A stretch of 35,554 bases of DNA from Spirogloea muscicola (Eukaryota > Streptophyta > Zygnematophyceae > Spirogloeales > Spirogloeaceae), in contig WELB01000177.1 in the NCBI GenBank assembly GCA_009602725.1, positions 161,522-197,075 of the forward strand, in the 5' to 3' direction. Below the pieces are notes generated by a model. That model searched no databases and was not told where the DNA came from. It was given only the letters and a program-made list of their open reading frames with translations. Below are positions 9,292 to 19,749 of this stretch, piece after piece. A program made the position numbers and the translations under genes. The first letter of the stretch is position 1; each line of letters starts with the position of its first letter.

Positions 9292-12200
9292 ATGGCGGAC
9301 ACCAGGGCGGCATTGGCCGCCATTTTCCTCCTAGGGTTGACATCGTGCATTCAAGCAAGGCTGGTTGATTCAAACTTGCCGGAGATGTTGGAGCTGAATA
9401 CTTCGGTCGTGCACGAGTTGAAGATGGCCACCTTCAACGACACACTGGCGGCTGTCAAAGCCCCCTGGGCGTTGGTCGAGTTCTACGCAAGCTGGCAAGC
9501 ACGCCCAACCTTGCTCTTGTGCTTAGAAGTCCTGTGACACCATCCTCGCAGCTGCATCAGAACAGCTGCCCTTGACTTGGGCTTCTTATTGAGCTGCACA
9601 ATCTCCGCCACGCGTCTGCTGGTATCCTGGACGTCACATTAGGTCCTCTGCAGCTGAAAGTTTGATCATCTCACAGACTGCTTACAAATTTCTGGCCTTC
9701 GCGGTTGTCTCCATGGGCTGCTGCAACTTGCAGGTGCCCTGCTTGCAAGGCCTTTAAGGTGCACATGGCTTGTCAACTTGTCATGCTGCAGTAGCACAGA
9801 AGTAGCTCGCGAATTCTGCCTCTACTCTCATATCTCTATCCTTACAGCTTGGACCTTCTACATTGGACCTTCTATATTTGCACTACTCTATGGCCTCTTG
9901 ATTTTGGATCGGCAAGCTTGGGCAGTAGCCTGAGCTGGCTTGCATATGGGCTTTGCCTGTTGTGCAGTCGCACTATGAAAGGGTAGCCGTGCTCTTCAAT
10001 GGGCCTGATGCTCCTTATCAGGACTTCATCTATGTGGCAAACCTGGAGTGTTGGACCCAGGTGCCTCCTCTCTCTGCCCTGTGTTGAAGTTCTTCGATGC
10101 AGCTCCGGTTCGTTCATGAGAGACGACTGGCATGCCTTTCATGCTGCTGCTTGAGCTGAATAAAGGTTGCCATGCTCACTTGGGGCCACTGCAGGGAGCC
10201 ATGTGCCAGCGGTTTGGAGTGGACAAGTATCCTATCATGGTCTTCGGCAAGCCATCGGACATTGCAGTGGGTCAAAAGGATGAGACTTTCACCAGCCCTG
10301 GCTTAGAGTACATAGAGTGCGAACGCAGGGCGGCCCCTCTACTTGCTTGGTTGAACGACAGACTATCTGCGTAAGCCTGACACCGCCTCCAAATTCACTT
10401 GGTATTGTGCTCAAGCTCATCATGATACCTTCATCTACACAACAGACATGTCAATTCACATGCACTTGACATAGCTGCAGGTTGCTGATAATGTACCAAG
10501 GGTGTTGAGAGATGCGGACACTCTCTTTAGATGAGGTCTAGACTTTTGACACAGTATCCTATATGAGGAGCTCAGAAGTAGTTCTTTGGGAGTAGCAGCC
10601 AGGGCCAGTCTGCAGTTGCTGACTGAGTACAGAGTGCAATGTTGTGTGGAGTTCTTAAGCTACATGGGAGAAGCAAAGTAGGTTAGTCAAGGCTAACTTT
10701 GAGTAGCAGCCACTTAGCAGCCTGGAATAGGCATTGGTTTATCTTTATGGACCCTGACAGTTCGTGTTGGTGATCGAGGACTTGTTCAGCAATTTCGAAT
10801 TTGGAGAGACAAAGAAGGCCAAGTTACAGGAGATGATTACAACGCCACTTGGCTTACCCGCTAAACAGGAGAAGATGGTGAGCACGCTTGAGACTGGCTG
10901 CTTGGCAAGTACGTAGTTGCAGTGTCAAGCTGTGGATATTTGGCGACAAAGGAAAGCAACACTGGATGTGGCACATGTGGCAATATGATACTGTGTCCAA
11001 TGTGGTCTTGCAGGGCACTGCAGCTTTGCAGTCGCATGATGTTGAGGAGGCGACCAGCATTGCCTTCCAATTCATCTTCAACAGCGTGGTGGGTTGTGGT
11101 TTCTGATTCATTGGAGCACCTTGCCCACAACGTCAATTGCTTCTGTGATGCTTTCACATGTGTCCTCGCATGCATTCATACTTTGTGGTCAGACTGAGGA
11201 GTGGAGTTACTAGTCTAGAGAACAAGAAAATGGCTCAAGGGTGTCCTACAGTCATCAAGTGCGGTAAATAGTAAGACCTAGGTTTAGTGGTCTGCCCCTG
11301 TCAAATTGCTACTAGCAAGATTTTCCCGCGGACAGTCTGTGAAGCTTCTTGATAATTGTGCTCTGCAGCCATTGACTAAATCTGCCCGAGCACCCTTTGT
11401 GCGCTTTCTTCACATTGTTGCTGCGCACCACCCATCTGCGAGGTGATCACCCTTGTGGGCTGTGTGATGTTTAACCTCTTGCCAGGCATTGACCAGATCG
11501 GGTTGCTCTTCATATTTCTCCATCTGTACATGCTATTTAAGCTGCAGCAGTCGTCCTTGAGGACACAATTGAACAACCTTGCCTGGCTTGACTGGGTTGA
11601 CTCAGATCTTGCATCATTGCATATTCTAGGTGTCGTACAGGCGGGGCACAACTCTTGGCTCAGATGGATGAGCTTTGGCCTCCTCCTCCTATAGAGGAGT
11701 TGGGAACAGCAGCCCCCATCAACAAGTCTGCCTTGGCTACGATACAAATCTGTGGCCCTTCCTCTCCAAAAGGCTTCTGGGTAATATTAGCAATTTCTTT
11801 GTCCTTTTTTAAACTGGCACTTATTGTCTTGCATTGCGAGAGTGCATCAGAAAGTGTAGGTTGTGAATCTGTGATGAGGCTCACCTTGTACAAGCTATTG
11901 TCTTGAAACAGAAGGCTTGCAAAGGAAGCTCTGAGGAAAGACGAGGCTACACGTGAGTCCTTCTCAGTGTACACATACATGTACATATAGCCCTATCGTC
12001 AAAGGAACGAGCAGGCTTAGGCAGGAGCAGGCCATGCAGTAGCATGTTCTGCACCTGATTGATGTGGCCAAGTTCCCTGACTAGCTGTCAGGATCCATGG
12101 TCTGGCTAAGTCAGTACAGTTTGGGTCCTGCCTGTGACCTCTGTGACCCCCTTTCTTGTCATCTTACTGATGCTCCTCATTGAGCGTTCAGGTGTGGCTT

Positions 12201-13274
12201 ATGGTTACTGTTCCATGCCTTGGTGGTGAGGTTGGATGAATTCGAAGCAGCATTGTGGTTGCCAACTTTGAGGGGCTTCATTGACAAATTCTTTGGATGT
12301 GCCACATGCCGGGCGCATTTCCTGGAAATGGCAGACAGGTGCTTATGGTCTCTTACAAGCTTTAGATCTGTGGTCAATGTGTCAACCGTCTCCTGTGGCT
12401 TGTCTAACTTGGGTTCTGGGTGACAGGGAGGAGGCCAAGGTGGTCACATCAAGGCGAGACGCTGTAGTATGGCTGTGGGCTGCTCACAATGAGGTATGCG
12501 GATACTCTCTGAGCTCGGTATTGGGTCACTGGGGTAGCGGATGCTACTCTTAAGTAGCTAATCACTTGAAGCTTTTTCCTTTCTTCCTTGCAGACGTAGG
12601 ATATGCGCCATTCTGCATCCTGGTTAGAGTAGACACTGTTGGGCAGGATGGGGCACCGTTGGTTGTCATCACAGTCGCTTATACTTAATTGTCATCACGT
12701 TCGCTTATACTGGTGACACATCATCTTTCATTTCTTTAGGTCAATGAGAGGCTAGCAAAGGAAGAAGCAGAACCAGATGGAAGTCAAGGAGATCCAGCAT
12801 TCCCAAAACAACAATGGCCCCCCGTAGATCTATGCCCTGCTTGTCAGGCCGTAAAGCCAGTTGATGGAGTGCATGTGTGGGACAAGGACGCGGTATATGT
12901 GTTCCTCGTAACGTACTATGGCAACACAGCCACACCCTCAGGTGGAGAGCAACGTACCAGGAGAGGTCTAAAAGGCTTGACGACAATTCAAAAGCTTGGC
13001 CCAAACAGTGGAGGCATTGCACTAGGAGTTCCCGTGACATTGATTGCGGTCACGTTTTGCGGGGCAGCGCTTGCAGTTTATACCCTGAGGCAAGTACGGC
13101 GCAGGAAGTGAGTAAAGATCGTTCCAAATTGGTGCACTCATGTCTCACTTGGGTACCAGTCAGCACCTTCTTCTTGTAGGCATGCAATGCAGACATATGT
13201 CCAGTGCCTGTGACTAACAGTGAAGGCCTTCTTTTCAATGCTATTGCAGGATGCGCAAGCGGTGGAAGCACTAA
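9292..13274 (+). CDS. QSOX: Quiescin sulfhydryl oxidase (QSOX), 13 exons
   Basis: Flavin-linked thiol oxidase that makes disulfides in secreted proteins and releases H2O2; secretory pathway. Exons: 9292-9494, 9734-9758, 9968-10060, 10195-10370, 10790-10877, 11014-11088, 11369-11442, 11630-11780, 11912-11952, 12192-12338, 12427-12493, 12740-13107, 13250-13274; 1533 nt, 510 aa. Order of parts: signal peptide (about 1-22), thioredoxin domain with WCPACKAFK (CxxC 69-72), helical spacer, Erv/ALR domain (CGLWLLFHAL, then FFGCATCRAHF with CxxC 345-348), a third CPAC at 412-415, a transmembrane helix at about 472-496 and a basic tail. Intron 1 is GC-AG, needed to complete Trp68. The exon 3/4 join shortens the cysteine spacing relative to other QSOXs and is the least certain one; exon 6 could end at 11085. 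Retaining the last intron gives a stop after residue 503. Confidence 0.94.
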
Positions 13275-14248
13275 GTGAGTGGGCTTCAGCCATGCTGCAC
13301 AAACAACATAGCACTATCATTCTTACATTATGACCTGCTAATTGATGCAGAAGCATCAAATTGATGTATAATACTTAAATGGCAACAAGCTCAGACGCAC
13401 AGGCACTTGATAGAGATAACATCAAATTTGAGCACCTGTCGGGACTGACGAACTGGACAGGTCCTATAGGGTCTATCTGGTCTCCTTGAGGTGCATGTGC
13501 TATTGTGATACTTGTGGAGCTCAGCATGGTAACATGTAGATAGATGGATCAAAGTGTACTACTACCACAAGAGAAGTAGAATAATCTGGATGCCACCTAA
13601 GTGCTGCTGTTTTCCATCACGAGCACAAGGTCAGTAGGTTGCATATTGAGTCACATGCTCGTGCTAGGGGTGCCTGAGCCCGCTGACTCCAAGGCAGACA
13701 GGATACCATGGCCTCTCTGCTTAGCACAATGTCTTGCTCCTTCCTGCTTATCTTCTGGGGCTGGCTACCCACATACGCTGTGCTTCTTCCCACCCTGGGA
13801 GAAGCTTTTACCAAGAGTAGCATTGGCAGGTGCTTGCAAAGCAGCAGGCTGGCATGTGGACCAGCACCCTCATTGGTAAAGCAGTTGACACCACACTTTG
13901 AGTCTGTGCATGCAAAGAGCAGATTGGGAGGACAGACTTGCCCAGCATTTGGATTGTCAGGCTTAATCACGCTTCCAGCCCAAATATAGCTGATGTCTCT
14001 TTGTGGTGGAGCTGGGAGTGCGCGGGTAGAGTCCCAGAGATCTTGGCGGTGGCCTTGCTGGCGCTATAAGTTCTCAAGTTTGTCAGGGTATGCTCAGCCC
14101 CCTGGTGACGATGGTTTATTGTTTACTTTGGGTCTGCATATGTGCCCCTTCAGCTGTGCTTTTGCCCTGTTACCTTATTCCCTCTTAGCCTAGGGCTTCA
14201 CTTTGTATAGCCCTCCTTTTAGCCTTCTATATTGCCTAGACAACATAC
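13275..14248. other. QSOX 3' flank; no gene recognised
   Basis: The first part is probably QSOX 3' UTR. A minus-strand ORF (13970-13617) is cysteine-containing near its start (CPPNLLFACTDSKCGVNCF), and an overlapping plus-strand ORF (13708-13989) has a hydrophobic start (MSCSFLLIFWGWLPTYAVLL). Neither resembles a family I know and they overlap each other, so I annotate neither as a gene. Confidence 0.35.
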
Positions 14249-14595
14249 TGGCTCGGCTTGGCCTCCCTTCCACACCATGCGCACCCTATACCTTCTCTCG
14301 TTGGGTATTGAACTCCATGTGCTAGAAAGTGAAGCAATGCGGCTGCTGATATTGAAAGAGCGGCTGTAAAGCCAGCCAGATGCATACAGGTGTTCATGAC
14401 GGTGCCACCAGGCTAGGCAGACAGGCGGCCCCTAGTACCCCCGTGTCAGCTGAAATTAAGAGTGCCCTTCCACAGTGGGTGCCTTGCCATCGTTGCACCT
14501 CCGCGCTTTGGCTGCTGCTTCTGGGTTGAGTTGTGGTGTCGGATTGCCGGCTGTAAGCTAATTTGACTTGCGGCTGCTGACAAGGGATTTATGAT
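14249..14595 (+). mobile_element. Degenerate retroelement 3' end (copy D) and GC box
   Basis: 14249-14302 matches the second 3' module in plus orientation (GGCTCGGCTTGGCCTCCCTT, then CATGCGCACC and CTTCTCTCG). About 200 bp on, 14500-14592 carries remnants of the coding end (CGCGCTTTGGCTGCTGCTTC, and CTTGCGGCTGCTGAC before AAGGGATTTATGA). The reading frame is broken, so this is an old copy. Confidence 0.5.
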
Positions 14596-14744
14596 CACCC
14601 ACTCGTAGTGGGCACGAACTTGCATAGATGACCTTGCCCTTGTCGGGCGCCTTCGGACCGTGTACCTTTATCAAGAGTCTTTCATCTTGTACGTCTCATT
14701 TGAGCTGGCCTTTCATAGCCATTGGCCCCAATCAATGTGCGTAT

Positions 14745-14899
14745 TGCGTGATGGAGGGCCTGAGTGGCCAAGTACGACGGGCAAGCACATGACAGATGTA
14801 CATCACCTGCATCACTCCGGAAATAAATTTCGTGTATTTGAAACAATCGAAGGCCAGTATGGCCAAGTACAGAGGTAAGCACATCTTATGACGTAGCAG
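14745..14899 (+). repeat. Short dispersed repeat, two tandem copies
   Basis: Units at about 14751-14810 and 14846-14899 share GGCC...TGGCCAAGTAC, then a CAAGCACAT-like and a GA(C/T)GTA-like block. Related copies lie at 2241-2302 and 31605-31662. Class unknown. The TGGCCAAGTAC word loosely recalls a tRNA-type A box, but I see no B box, so a SINE assignment is not supported. Confidence 0.45.
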
Positions 14900-15037
14900 C
14901 TAGCATCTAGCAGCTACTGGAGCTGCTAGTGGAGTGAGGCAGCAGCTGTGCCAGGAGGGCTGGAGGGGTGGGGGGGGGAAGAGGGCTGGAAGTGCCACGA
15001 TTGGGGCCTTGACATCCTGTCCTGCTGGAGCTGCTAG

Positions 15038-15086
<49 letters not shown>

Positions 15087-16001
15087 NNNNNNNNNNNNNN
15101 NNNNNNNNNNNNNNNNNNNNNNNNNNNNNNNNNNNNNNNNNNNNNNNNNNNNNNNNNNNNNNNNNNNNNNNNNNNNNNNNNNNNNNNNNNNNNNNNNNNN
15201 NNNNNNNNNNNNNNNNNNNNNNNNNNNNNNNNNNNNNNNNNNNNNNNNNNNNNNNNNNNNNNNNNNNNNNNNNNNNNNNNNNNNNNNNNNNNNNNNNNNN
15301 NNNNNNNNNNNNNNNNNNNNNNNNNNNNNNNNNNNNNNNNNNNNNNNNNNNNNNNNNNNNNNNNNNNNNNNNNNNNNNNNNNNNNNNNNNNNNNNNNNNN
15401 NNNNNNNNNNNNNNNNNNNNNNNNNNNNNNNNNNNNNNNNNNNNNNNNNNNNNNNNNNNNNNNNNNNNNNNNNNNNNNNNNNNNNNNNNNNNNNNNNNNN
15501 NNNNNNNNNNNNNNNNNNNNNNNNNNNNNNNNNNNNNNNNNNNNNNNNNNNNNNNNNNNNNNNNNNNNNNNNNNNNNNNNNNNNNNNNNNNNNNNNNNNN
15601 NNNNNNNNNNNNNNNNNNNNNNNNNNNNNNNNNNNNNNNNNNNNNNNNNNNNNNNNNNNNNNNNNNNNNNNNNNNNNNNNNNNNNNNNNNNNNNNNNNNN
15701 NNNNNNNNNNNNNNNNNNNNNNNNNNNNNNNNNNNNNNNNNNNNNNNNNNNNNNNNNNNNNNNNNNNNNNNNNNNNNNNNNNNNNNNNNNNNNNNNNNNN
15801 NNNNNNNNNNNNNNNNNNNNNNNNNNNNNNNNNNNNNNNNNNNNNNNNNNNNNNNNNNNNNNNNNNNNNNNNNNNNNNNNNNNNNNNNNNNNNNNNNNNN
15901 NNNNNNNNNNNNNNNNNNNNNNNNNNNNNNNNNNNNNNNNNNNNNNNNNNNNNNNNNNNNNNNNNNNNNNNNNNNNNNNNNNNNNNNNNNNNNNNNNNNN
16001 N
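15038..16001. other. A49 run followed by 915-base assembly gap
   Basis: Forty-nine A run directly into N from 15087 to 16001. The 25015-25065 site has the same structure (50 A then N). The A run is best read as a low-quality contig end rather than a biological poly(A) tract. Open frames crossing the gap are meaningless. Confidence 0.9.
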
Positions 16002-16217
16002 GCCGCATTTGGCGCCGCCGGCCGCAGGGCGTGCTGTCGTGCGAAGGCGGGGCAGGCTGGCCAGCGCCGAGGCGGCGGGCGCAGTGCCGCTGCAGACCGG
16101 CGCCGACTAGGTGGGCGGGCGCGCCTGGCCCGCGATGTGCGGCGCCGGTCGGCGCACTGCTCTCGGCCGAGCGTCGCCGCGCCGCTGCGTCTGCTGATTG
16201 ACAGTGCTCCGGCAGCC

Positions 16218-18422
16218 ATGGACGAAGGTGCGCCTGCCGGACGCTCTCCTCGCGATCCAGTTGAGGAGCACTGCATCCAGTCTAGTTGCTGGACGCCAAC
16301 CCGACCTGGAGCCTGACCGCTGCTGCCACGGACTCTTCCCGTGAGACGGCCGTCACATGCCAGGCATCCGCAGATGCCTCTGAATGACTCGTTGACCAGG
16401 ATCATCGGGTCATCCCGGCTGGATCGAAGTGCGCGTCATTCCTGCTGAGCCGTTGCGAGGTCCGCAGGGACGTACCTGGCGCGGATGCAGCGCATCGCCA
16501 GCATGATGGACATCCGCACGGCCTTCATCTCCGACAGCCAGCTGCAGGGCGCGCTGGAGCTGCTGCGGAAGCACGAGGCAGGGGAGCAGCGCTTCCCAGA
16601 CGAGCAGGTGGCGCGGGCCCGCAGGATCAAGGACGCCGTCATCCATCCAGGTGCCAGACTGCCACCCAGCGCCCCAGTGTATCAGAAGGCCTCCGGCTTT
16701 AAAACTGACTCCTGATTCGCTTGACCAACCAATTCCTGCAACCCGTGCAGCTTGTTAGCCTGTCGTGTGCACGTCGAATGCTTGTCAGCAGTGGGTTTGG
16801 TCATTTCTCAGCGAAACGTTCAAGACAGACCCATCAAAAGACGCCACTTAACAGTGACAAGCACCTCAGAAATGTAACTTGGGGCTGCTTATGATCAGCA
16901 AGCTGACCCACAGCTCCTGTGCTGCAGATACGGGGCATAAGATACTGCTGCCACTGCGGCTCTCCTTCATAGTCCCGTGCAACCTAGTGCTGGACACGCT
17001 GATGCTGTCCGCTCGAGGTACCTGGCAGAATGTAGCTGCACAGTGGCTCAACCAGGTTATGTAATGCCGCCCCCATGGAACATCACTTGACACTAACACT
17101 AAGTGCATTTGCGCTGCCTACCTCTTGACGAAGCTTTGTATACTTCAGATGCCTCTCCAAATTGTCATGCTCTATAGAACAGAGTTATATAGATGTAAGC
17201 CCCGCAGCATGAACCCACAGATTTGGCCTACTCATCCCAGTCATCAAGGCCATTTGCTGAAATGTTACTGTGTGACATTACAGACCTACAATTCACTTCA
17301 CTACTATGCAAACAGAAATGCTAGCAATCAGGAAGCTACGAGCAAGATCGTGGAAGCCTATATTGGTGCCACAGGAAGCTCGGTTGGGGCTGCACTTGGA
17401 CTGAATTCGCTGCTTGACCGCTTACCTCCCTCAACGAGATGGTATACATCAAGTATTCGTCACAGAGACTGCACCTGTGTCGGCAGCATTGCACATCTTG
17501 CATTGCAGGACCCAGCATGGTGCCAAGAGTCTGCGCAACAATCCACGCATGATAATTTCAGCATGATTGTCACTGTTTGTTCTGTCCAGGGCACCTTTGG
17601 TAAGGAGGATGATCCCCTTCTGTGCTGTCGCAGCAGCTGACGTTTTAAATCTGGGAATTACAAGAAGGGTTGAATTCCTGGAAGGAATCAAGGTCTACGA
17701 CAGGCATGGAAACGAAGTGGGAAGAAGCAAGGTTGCTGGAGCTTCTGCTGTCGGCGCCTGCATTGGCGGCAGGATTGCTGCAGCTGCACCAATCCTCGTC
17801 ATCCCGCCTCTTATTATGCACAGGTTTAATGACCTTTTACAATTTGATTCGCATGTACTAGGTCAAGTGGTCAATCAACCTCGTACTTTTGTTAACAAGG
17901 GATTTTGACATGTCTTTCCTTTTTGCTTGTTGTACCACCTTTCCTCGTCTTCCTGGAAACTTATTATTTTGCACGTGAGAAGTAGGCTACCTGACGCTGC
18001 TGTTCATCAGAGCCATAGATGTAAAACCTTCCTCGCAAATACCTTGGACTGTGTCCCGCCTTGGAGCTGATTCTTGGAACTGAGTGGAGGCAGGCTAGAA
18101 GCAATCCCATTGTTTGCTCAGAGGCCTTGGCTGAGGACGTCTGCGCTCATGGCCATGATTGGCCTCTCCATTCAGGTGTGTCTTGCTTCTTTGTTGGATT
18201 TGTCAGCTCTTGACTGGGTGATGGGTACACTGGCGGCAAGAAGCAACCTGTCGCAGCCAGCACTGACATTGCAAGTTGTTGCAGGTGTGTGTGCCAGTCT
18301 GCTTTGGCATCTTCAAGCAGCAGGCCACCATCAAAAGCGAGCACTTGGAGGAGGAATTTCACAACAAACTGAACAGCCGCGGACAAAAGCTGGAATACCT
18401 TTACTACAACAAGGGTATATGA
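16218..18422 (+). CDS. SFXN: Sideroflexin (mitochondrial inner-membrane amino-acid carrier), 5' end uncertain
   Basis: Sideroflexins are multi-pass mitochondrial carriers (mammalian SFXN1 transports serine). Supported exons: 16468-16650, 16928-17055, 17284-17441, 17590-17823, 18094-18175, 18285-18422 (TGA), all GT-AG with consistent phases. Visible family signatures: SQLQGALELLRKHEAG, RIKDAVIHPDTGHKILLPLR (the HPDT motif), AQWLNQTYNSLHYYANRNAS, GIKVYDRHGNEVGRSKVA, AAAPILVIPPLIM and a final EYLYYNKGI. These exons give about 307 residues. Exon 1 is unclear: ATG at 16218 with a donor after 16227 would fit the phase (MDEG joined to TYLARM, 310 aa) but lacks the usual N-terminal PRxDQST segment of 320-aa relatives. 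The true first exon may lie elsewhere upstream or in the N gap. Confidence 0.9.
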
Positions 18423-18760
18423 GTGTGCTGCAGATTGAAGATGTGCATGAAGTTCATTATCTTACTTGCTTCCCTTCCATAGCAGGCATCGCTGCTGCTG
18501 GTCGGCTACTTGTACATGTTGTACACATTGTACACACTGAAGTCACATGGCCTTGTCAATCTATATCATGTAGGCCAGGCTGGGTATCCCACCAAGTCAT
18601 GTCGGCCTCCCTGTTGCAACCTTGAATTCGCCTGTTTCATCTGTATCGGGGGGCGATTGACAACCTTGGGGTTGCCTGTTTCAGTCGTCCCTTGAATGCC
18701 ACGGAAATAACAGGCCTCAGCCAGGCGAAATTTGCACTTAAGCAGCTTGATGCTCTCTGA
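18423..18760. other. Sideroflexin 3' flank, no gene seen
   Basis: Probable 3' UTR and spacer. It contains a TACATGTTGTACACATTGTACAC stretch at about 18511-18533 made of near-repeats of TGTACA. No conserved ORF seen. Confidence 0.4.
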
Positions 18761-18789
18761 GAAATCTGGACGTCTGTCAACTGGGGTTG

Positions 18790-19075
18790 TACATTCATCT
18801 ATCGAGGGCGAGGGCTGTGAAGGGCCATGCCTGGAAAGTGGCTGTCCCAATGGGGGCAAGGGCTGTGCGAAGCCAGCCCAACAACGACTTGACATGGTTC
18901 GAAGGGGCCAAAGTACAAAGGGGCCAAAAGAGGGAGGATGGAAGACGGGAAAGACTGACAAGGAATTTGTGGCAAATATTGGAGCCGAAGGGGGCTGTGG
19001 CTGTGAAAGCAGTTACAAGAGACGAGGATCGTCACAAGGGGCGAGTGTGCGGAGAGAAGATGAAGGCTAGCTAGC
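18790..19075 (-). repeat. Retroelement 3'-UTR modules, minus orientation
   Basis: Contains GGGGGCAAGGGCTGTGCGAA then GCCAGCCCAACAACGACTTG at about 18854-18893, the family hairpin module in minus orientation. A weaker partial copy starts at 18806 (GGCGAGGGCTGTGAAGGGCC). The ORFs in this stretch are repeat-derived and not conserved. Confidence 0.55.
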
Positions 19076-19189
19076 CCCAGGCACTAAACTAAAGCCGAAA
19101 GGAGTTGGACGAAACGTATTTAACGTCGTTGGCCGCCCAGGCCAGACGAGGCATGGCCGGTGAGGCCGGCCAGGCGCAAGCACCAAGCG

Positions 19190-19600
19190 GCCCGTGCGCT
19201 GCACCTTCGTGCCGGCAGGGCTCTTGCTGCTGCTGCCTCTGGCTCTGGCCAGGGGACCCACTTTCAGGACCCTAGCCTCTCTGGTTTGCGGCTGCTTAGC
19301 AGGGGTTACTGAGTGATTTGTAGCTGCTTTCTTTCTTTGTGTGCTTTGTTTTCTTAGCGCTTCCCCTGGCCCCCTTCTCGTACTTTGTTCAGTCTTTCCT
19401 GGGCTGGCTTTTCCGGCCCCTATCCTCAATGGGCGAGCCCTTCTCCTCACCAAGCGCACGTGGCGAGCAAAAGGCGGTCCTGCGGGAAAGGGGAAAGTTC
19501 TCGTTCTTCTCGTTCTTTGTTCATTCTTTTTTGGGCTGGCTTGTCCAGCCCCTATCCTCAATGGGCGAGCCCTTTCTTTCTGAAAGTATCCTCCTGGGAT
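19190..19600 (+). mobile_element. 5'-truncated retroelement copy E with two hairpin modules
   Basis: 19214-19312 stays open in the family frame, with GRALAAAASGSGQG then SGLRLLSRGY and TGA. The following 3' UTR (19313-19440) contains GGGCTGGCTTTTCCGGCCCC and CCTCAATGGGCGAGCCCTTC. A second hairpin module follows at about 19530-19582 (GGGCTGGCTTGTCCAGCCCC), so the UTR tail is duplicated. 19288-19440 is nearly identical to 34991-35150, implying recent copies. Confidence 0.65.
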
Positions 19601-19704
19601 ACGCGCGCCCCAACAGCTCCATGTGCGTCGGGCCAGCCCGACGCCGGACGTCGGGCGCGAGACGCGGGCACCTAACAGAGGCAAGCGGCCACAACAGAGC
19701 CCTG

Positions 19705-19705
19705 C

Positions 19706-19741
<36 letters not shown>
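19705..19741 (+). repeat. GCC trinucleotide repeat in tetraspanin 5' UTR
   Basis: About ten to eleven uninterrupted GCC units sit some 10 bases before the tetraspanin ATG at 19750. The position implies it is transcribed as 5' UTR. It may be length-polymorphic and could affect start-codon recognition. Confidence 0.85.
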
Positions 19742-19742
<1 letters not shown>

Positions 19743-19749
19743 GGGCGCC

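Noticed and set aside
8444-9373. Several 60-200 codon ORFs on both strands in the catalase-QSOX intergenic region
   Set aside because: They overlap each other in conflicting frames, are rich in Arg/Pro/Ala as expected from GC-rich DNA, and show no known motif.
10371-10789. Stop after LNDRLSA as the true end of a short thioredoxin-like protein
   Set aside because: GTAAGC forms a good donor right at that point, and the next exon (from 10790) completes the codon and leads into the helical and Erv domains of QSOX.
13617-13989. Overlapping ORFs on both strands, one cysteine-containing, one hydrophobic
   Set aside because: They overlap antiparallel and neither resembles a family I recognise; no splice partners found.
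14751-14899. tRNA-derived SINE
   Set aside because: Only a loose A-box resemblance; no B box or 3' tail could be identified.
14900-16405. ORFs of 460-501 codons spanning the N gap
   Set aside because: Most of their length is N or a poly-A run; the open frame is an artefact of unknown bases.
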